Below are positions 40,968-46,807 of a stretch of DNA of 46,807 bases, piece by piece. The translations under genes and the position numbers were made by a program. The notes below the pieces were generated by a model. The model did not search any database. It was not told the DNA's origin and saw only the letters and a list, made by a program, of their open reading frames with translations. Origin of the DNA: Chara braunii (Eukaryota; Streptophyta; Charophyceae; Charales; Characeae); assembly GCA_003427395.1 (NCBI GenBank), contig BFEA01000010.1, positions 6,852,567 to 6,899,373 of the forward strand, written 5' to 3'. Within the stretch, counting starts at the first letter, position 1; the number at the start of each line of letters is the position of its first letter.

Positions 40968-42684
40968 TGGCGATCCTGACAATCCACCCTGCATAGGGGA
41001 GATGCTGCCAAAGGTCTACCTTTCTTTGGGCACTGATTTAGAGGTAGACTTGACTTAGTTAGCAAGAGGATTTTTAGTAAGAATGTGCTATGGAGATTTA
41101 TTCCCCATATACTGGTAGTTAACCTTGGGCATTAATCTGTCATGTGTTACATGTTTTTTTTATCGTTTCGATTCAGGATCATGACTAGATTCAACTCGAT
41201 TCCACGAGGATCATCCTCTGTTATCACTGATAACAGGTCGGTTGTCGTTTCGTTGATTTACGTTTCAACTCCAATTCACTCTTGTCAACTCAACCTAAAG
41301 GCGTTGTGGTTTGAATTGTTTCATTTGGGTTTTCACCCGAACTTCATTGAATGACCATTTAACAAAGATACCGAGTGCTTTTATTTATGGAAGGTTGGAC
41401 AAAGGTTGGGGCTTGTATGGCTAAAGCGAGGGGTGTGAGTGCAGAGAATGTTTGAAGTTGACCCCGTGTAGTGTGTGGACTTTAGTTGAATCTTTGATGT
41501 GATTGCAGGTATGTTTGTGGTTCAAACTTTTGGTTTGACTACCTTTGATCACACACATATATATGGCTGAGAGGAGTCCCACTGTGATTGTGAGAGGTGA
41601 TCGTCCCATATTATTGACCCCTTTTATATATGTATATACATGTGCCTTGAGCATTCGCGCAACCCATTGCGACCGTGCGTAAAGGATAAATATAATATGC
41701 CTTGAGAAAAAAGGGAGACTCTTTTCTACCCTTTGCATTTTAGAATTATTATGGTTGGACATTGTAGTCCGTGGCAGCCATCAAAGTCAAACCCCTTACC
41801 TCTCTCCAGACCTTGGATGATGGAGCTGGTCTCCAAGGCAATAAGAGACAATTGCCACTACAGGCATGAACCTGTGTACCACCCTCTCCGCAGGTGCAGA
41901 AGAGGGTGTGGTGATCAACCGTCTTGGCGGTTGTCTAGCGTTGCGAGATTAATCCCTCAAGGCGCGTATCAGGCGACACTTGAGTGTCGGACGCAACCCT
42001 CAAGATTATCGAGAATCGTGTGATTATGGGTACTACATAGTACGCCATCATTGCGACTGCTTGCGAATGCTTGCATTGCTAGTCGATATGAGAACACCCT
42101 GCATCCGCGCGGTTTTATACTAAGTCTCGCACGCGTCGCCTAACCGATTTCCATATCGGAAGGTTATGGGTTGGATACTAAAGGGATTAATAGTGTTGTC
42201 GTATTCTGTTTGAGTGTTTTTTTTTTAATTTTATGTTTTAAAAGCGTGGTGTAACGCGTGGTGAGTGGGATGCGTCCTAATCAACCGACGACGAGTCGCG
42301 CTTGGGACTTCAGCTCCCCAATGCGTCGGTTCACGTGCGGGTCCGATAGAGGCATGGGACCTCGCATACCCCCAATGCTACATCGTACGAGAAACACCCT
42401 CGGCTGACCCACCTATGCGATTGCAACTGATTAACTTTCGTATTGTGGGCTGGTAGCTCGGGGGAGATACGCCCACCGAGAGGGCGGTGACAGCTCCCGC
42501 AGGTGGAGGTAAGTTGTACGTCGCGCAGGCCCTATCCTGTCGTAGCGGCTCGCGAGAGGTATGGCTGGCGCACTTGGCCGGAGCGGCTGCGGAAGCTCCA
42601 TTTGTATCGTGATATTGACCACCTCCTTCGTGACGTGGCCGGGAGGGTCCCCCTGTGGGACCGATGCGCTCAACACTGCAGACC
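40968..42684 (-). repeat. Left arm of 1.7 kb inverted repeat (LTR-like)
   Basis: Inverted copy of 43880-45553. Matching landmarks, outside to inside: GGGGAGATGCTGCC (41000), GGATCATCCTCTGTTATCAC (41208), GAATGACCATTTAACAAAG (41349), CACCCTCTCCGCAGG (41881), ACGACGAGTCGCGCTTGGGA (42288), CGGAGCGGCTGCGGAAGCTC (42578) and CCGATGCGCTCAACA (42661-42675). Read on the minus strand it starts TGTTGAGCGCATCGG and could end CCTGTCA, the TG...CA form of an LTR. No PBS or target duplication was seen. It contains no pol coding sequence. Confidence 0.85.
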
Positions 42685-43156
42685 TTCACAGTTTGTTGTA
42701 GGAGATATGTTCTGTGGGTAAAGTTGAAAGAATTTCTCCCTGAGGAGAACATTTCTCATAAGTTACTGCCTGCCTATCGAGGATAGTGGCAAATTATGGA
42801 TGTGATTGGTGATGGTCCTTCGTATGTTGTTGAGGTTCCTCCTCATTTGCATATGTATCCGGTGTTTCACGCTTCGAAGTTACTGCCTTGCGTTAGTAAC
42901 GAACTGTTTCCAACTCGCAGATTGATGATTGCCCCTGATATGGATGGAAAGTACAATATGGATAGGATTGTTGGGGAACATGTTTATAGACATGGACGCA
43001 GGGGTGGGACCATAACGACAGTATAAGGTTAGGTTTGCATACCAAGAACCTTCAAAAGATCGCTGGTTTACAAGAGAGGAGCTGATCGAGACAACACCGC
43101 ATATCGTGTCTTATTATAAACGGGTTAAAATAGGAATTAACATAATTGACAGATAA
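42685..43156 (+). pseudogene. Integrase C-terminus and chromodomain between the arms
   Basis: Sequence from ~42690 reads integrase C-terminal motifs in changing frames: QFVVGDM, then LPEENISHKLLPAYRG, then VIGDGPSYVVEVPPHLHMYP and VFHASKLLPC (42796-43026). After a frameshift at ~43015 comes QYKVRFAYQEPSKDRWFTRE with stop at 43154-43156. It belongs to the same family as 22338-22797 and the minus-strand 26062-26235. Its integrase core is cut off by the left arm. Confidence 0.85.
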
Positions 43157-43201
43157 AGTTGATAATTTTCTCGGAGGACCTTGAAATTAGGCCGGCGAGC
43201 G

Positions 43202-43879
43202 TGAAAGGCCTTCCACGATTCAGACCCCAAATTCGAATTTCAGGGTCTAAGTTTCCAAATGGGTAGAGGCCTAGTCAGTCAGGTTGTGGTAGTTACTGTC
43301 AAATATCCCAAAGGTCTAGTCTGGCGCAGACCGGCTGAAGGGTCACGTCCTGAGACTAAAATGCAAAAGTCGCTTTCGGAAAAGTCACAGTCTGGTACCT
43401 TAGGAGTAAAGTCCAACAGGCGCCCGGTAAACAGTCACATCCCAGAGGCAAAAGTTGTGTTCTATAAGCAAAAGTCATGTCTCATATTGAAAAGTCATAT
43501 TAAAAAGTCATATTCCACAGGCAAAGGACACTTCCCCAGACAAAAGTCGTGTCCCAGAGGCAAGAGTCACAACCCACAGTCAAAAGTAATTTTCCACAGG
43601 TGAAAAGTCGTGACTCATAAGCCCAAGCAACATCACACCACTGAAAATTCAGGGAAAGTACCAGGCCTTGACATCTGAAGCAAGTAGGTCGTGGGGATGT
43701 AGTACTAGTACCAAGTCAGGCCACAAGAAGCAGAGGCAGGGACAAGTTGAAGCTCAGTGCGAGTCAATATAAGGATTGGCTAACCACATTTTGAACAGAT
43801 TGCTCATTCACATCAAGTGTGGAAGTTTTGATGCGCTTGTGTGTAAATGCGAGTAGTTGGGCGCTGAGGCCAGAAGGTT
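43202..43879 (+). mobile_element. Truncated LTR, same family as element D
   Basis: Starts TGAAAGGCCTTCCACGATTC after CGGAGGACCTTGAAATTAGG and matches 27733-28415 along its length. It ends abruptly at the right arm of the inverted repeat, while the copy at 27733 runs ~420 bp further. It is the 3' LTR of the element whose chromodomain lies just upstream. Confidence 0.88.
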
Positions 43880-45553
43880 GTGTTGCCGAGCGCATCGGTC
43901 CTGCAGGGGGAGCACCTCGACCGCATTACGCAGGATTTGATGGTAGGACTTTATCCTTTTATTGCGGTGCAATGGAGCTTCCGTCGCCACTCCGGCCGAG
44001 TGCGCCAGCCATAGCTCTCGCGAACCCCTACGACAGGATACGGCCACGTGAGGTACAACTTACCTCCGCCCAAGGGGCTGTCACCACCCTTGAACGGGTG
44101 TATCCCCATCGAGCTACCGAACCACGTGCGAAAGCTAATCAGTTGCAATCGCAGAGGTGGCCCAACTGAGGGCGTTTCTCGTACGTTGTAGCATAGGGGG
44201 TACGCGTGGTCCCACGCCTCTATCGGACCCGTACGCTAACCGACGCATCGGGGGCTGAAGTCCCAAGCGCGACTCGTCGACGGTCGACTAGGACGCATCC
44301 TTCTTACCACGCGTTACACCACGCCAAAAGCAAAGAATCAAGTTGCTCACACAAACAAAACACTCCTAGTCCCTTTAGTATATAACTCATAACCTTTTGA
44401 CACAAAAAACGGTTCAGCGTCACACGCGAGACTTAAGATAAAACCGTGAGGACGCAGGGCTTTCCCACATTGACTAGCTAGCAAGCATACACAAGAAGTC
44501 ACAACGATGGAGTACTATTTAGTACCCATAATCACGTGGCCCTCAACGGTCTCGAGGGTCACGCTCGACACTCGAGTATCGGCTGACACGCACCTTGAGG
44601 GGTTAAACTCTCGACGCTAGACAACCGCCAAGTCTGTTGAGAACCACACCCTCTTTTGCACCCTGTGGAGAGTGGGTGGTACACAGGCTCCTGTCTGTTG
44701 TGGCAATCGGGTTTTATCGCTTTGGAGACGAGCTCCATCATCCAGGGTCTGGAGAGAAGTCAAGGGATTTGATTTTGACAGTTGCCACAGACTCTTACGT
44801 CCAACTATAATAATTCTAAAAAGCAAAAGGCAAAAAGGAATCCCCCTTTTCTCACAGCGCATAATCAGCTCAAACTCTCGTGCGCGCTGACAATAGGTCG
44901 CGCGTACACTTGGGATATACACGTATAGAGGGTCATAAATACGAGATGATCACTTCTCACAATCACAGTGAGACTCCCTTCAACCATTTATATGTGATCG
45001 CAAGTAGTCAGATCCATATTACGAACCACAAACATACCTGCAACCACATCAAAGATTCAACCAAAAGCCAACACACTACACGGGCCCAAATTAACCACTC
45101 TCTACACTCATACCCCTCGCTTTAGCCACACAAACCCCAACCTTCGTCCAACCTTCCAAAATAAAATACTCGGCATCTTTGTTAAGTGGTCATTCAATAA
45201 AGTCCAAGTGAAAACCCAACGAAACAATTCAAACCATTGGGGCTAAAGCCTTTAGGTTGAGTGGTGAGAGTGAATTAAAGTTGAGTCGTAAACCGACGAA
45301 TCGACAACCGACTTGTTATCGGTGATAACAGAAGGTGATCCTCGTAGGATCAAGCTGAAACTAGTCCAATCCTGGATCGGAATGTGCAACGAGGACCTGT
45401 AACACAAGACAGATCAAATGCCCAAGGCTAAACTATAAGTGTATGGAGAATGAACCCCCATATCACATTCTCACTCAAATCTTCTCATAATTAAGTCCCC
45501 AAGGAAAGTAAGATTTTTGGCAGCATCTCCCTTTATACAGGGTGGATCGCCAA
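43880..45553 (+). repeat. Right arm of 1.7 kb inverted repeat (LTR-like)
   Basis: Starts TGTTGCCGAGCGCATCGGTC inside an LTR and ends ...GGGTGGATCGCCA next to a minus-strand pre-integrase frame. Landmarks mirror the left arm: AATGGAGCTTCCGTCGCCAC (43971), TACGACAGGATACGGCCACG (44029), AAATCAGTTGCAATCG-type text (44139), ACACCCTCTTTTGCACC (44646), TGGTCATTCAATAAAG (45187), GTTATCGGTGATAACAG (45315) and GGCAGCATCTCCC (45519). Divergence from the left arm is roughly one base in six by eye. Confidence 0.85.
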
Positions 45554-45564
45554 AAATTTTCCTA

Positions 45565-46440
45565 TTAGAATATAATCAAAGCCTCTCTAGACGGGACACA
45601 TAACTGTTTGTTCCCGGCCTTCTCGAGGAACAACAAGCCATCAACCAGCACAAATTCATCGGATATGGCCTTATCCTTGGCCTCAAGTTTGTGCATGATC
45701 TCAGACATGATGGGGTCCTCTTGGTAGGCTTCCACCAGGGATCAAGACACTTCAGTAGATATCCCAAACTCCGTCACTAATGTGTTCAGATGGCCGGCCC
45801 TCCTTGACAAAGCATCCACTACCTTATTGTACTCTCCCTTGAGATGGTCCAACTTGAAGTCTAGCTTACGCTCATCGGTGGACTTAGCTAGTTTTTTATA
45901 TGGCATCCTCTTGCTCATGTACTCGATCGGCCTCACCTTTTTTCGCTCCTTCTGTGCAAGGAACCCGCCAATGCCATATCGATGGTCACAACAAAAGGCT
46001 TCTCTAGGTTGGGAAGCTTCAGGACTTCATGGTCCGTGAGCGCATACTTCAGCCTCTTGAAGGTTGCCTCATACTCATCTGTCCAATCCCACGGGGTGTT
46101 AAAGCGCGTGAGGTCCGTTAGTGGGGAAACTATAGTACTATAATTTTTTACAAACGAATGATAGTAGTCCGTCATCCCCAAGAACGACCTCACCTCAGTC
46201 ACAAACTGAGGTCTTGGCCAATCACGTATGCTGGCTATCGTTGCATCATCCGGCCTCAATCCATCCGCGAAAATCTCATGACCCGAATACAAAATCTTGG
46301 TGCAACCAAATTCGCATTTCTCCAAGTTGATCATGTATCGGTGCTGGCACAGGAGGCCTAGCATTATCTCAACGTGCTTAGCGTGTTCCTCGTCAGTCCT
46401 ACTAAAGATAAGGAGCCCAAGCCCGGCTATGGGGGCTGGG
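45565..46440 (-). pseudogene. RT-RNase H-pre-integrase remnant, minus strand
   Basis: Read on the minus strand it begins just after the RT active site (LLIFSRTDEEHAKHVEIMLG) and continues LEKCEFGCTKILYSGHEIFA, SFLGMTDYYHSFVKNYS and EKPFVVTIDMA (start of RNase H). Most of RNase H is then missing; RPIEYMSKRMPYKKLAKSTD, DHLKGEYNKVVDALSRRAGH and EDPIMSEIMHKLEAKDKAIS follow in other frames. It stops at the right arm boundary (~45560). The YLDD box itself is absent, cut off at ~46440. Divergence from elements B and D shows another subfamily. Confidence 0.85.
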
Positions 46441-46807
46441 GATACATGCTCAGTTGAGCAATGTATATGGAGCCAAGGATCCGCAAAGTGATGAAAAGGA
46501 CTCGAATGGACAATGCAGCGTTAGCAAAGCATCACAAGCAATGTACATTAAGATACATGTGATGACCTGACCAAACGCGGACTGAGACACACAACTGATT
46601 TTTGAGTTTTGCTCATAGAATGAATGCCTTGCTGAGTTTCCTGCTTGTTACTGAGTTCTCTAAGTCTGTGTGTGTGCACGCTTGCTGGTCTGCATGTCTC
46701 TCTGTGTGCTTGTCGGCTTGAGTGTGTGTGTGGCCGGCAAGGGCACTTGTTCGTGCAGGGGGCGCGAAGGGCCGATACTTACCTGTGGCCGTGATATTGA
46801 GGATTGC
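46441..46807. other. No gene seen
   Basis: Short TG-rich stretches near 46660-46735. No recognisable frame, LTR end or repeat family. Confidence 0.5.

Overview
This is eukaryotic nuclear DNA made almost wholly of decayed mobile elements and satellite arrays. I find no intact host gene, tRNA or rRNA. The recognisable proteins are Ty3/gypsy (Metaviridae-type) retrotransposon parts: gag with CCHC zinc knuckles, aspartic protease, reverse transcriptase (RT) with a YLDD box, RNase H, H2C2/DDE integrase and C-terminal chromodomains. One primer-binding site (PBS) is complementary to initiator tRNA-Met, as in plants. Long LTRs, chromoviruses, dense repeats and N runs suggest a green-lineage (streptophyte) genome with a large repeat load. 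A charophyte such as Chara is my guess and is not proven by the sequence.

Layout. 1-1803: (GA)n, a TTGAC minisatellite, then a gag N-terminus fused to a protease (element A). 1804-5600: non-coding purine-rich DNA, rich in hairpins and holding a diverged ~1.45 kb tandem duplication. 5616-9515: (CTT)n, three related 91-92 bp satellite blocks, (CT)n. 10537-12173: RT-RNase H remnant (element B). 12174-14286: LTR-type DNA. 14287-16449: element C (PBS, gag, protease, pre-RT linker), cut by a chromovirus at 16450-22337 that has both LTRs, a polypurine tract and a nearly complete but frameshifted pol. 22338-24060: integrase/chromodomain tail and LTR of another element. 24940-27293: minus-strand remnants (LTR, chromodomain, gag-like). 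27733-35711: element D, with 5' LTR, degenerate PBS, a possible hAT-like insertion, gag, protease, RT, RNase H and integrase, all broken by stops and shifts and holding a 175 bp assembly gap. 35712-39330: nothing recognised. 39332-40095: nine hairpins with a constant loop and covarying stems. 40300-40965: ~110 bp tandem repeats. 40968-45553: two ~1.7 kb inverted arms around an integrase tail and truncated LTR. 45565-46440: minus-strand RT-RNase H remnant.

None of the elements looks autonomous; every pol region has at least one stop, shift or deletion. The strongest unexplained signal is the covarying hairpin array at 39332-40095. After it come a smaller covarying CATA-loop hairpin that recurs in LTR-type DNA, the compensated hairpins of 2.6-5.0 kb, and the 91 bp satellite family with a conserved head and diverged tails. 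All homology statements come from reading the sequence by eye; no alignment or search was run.
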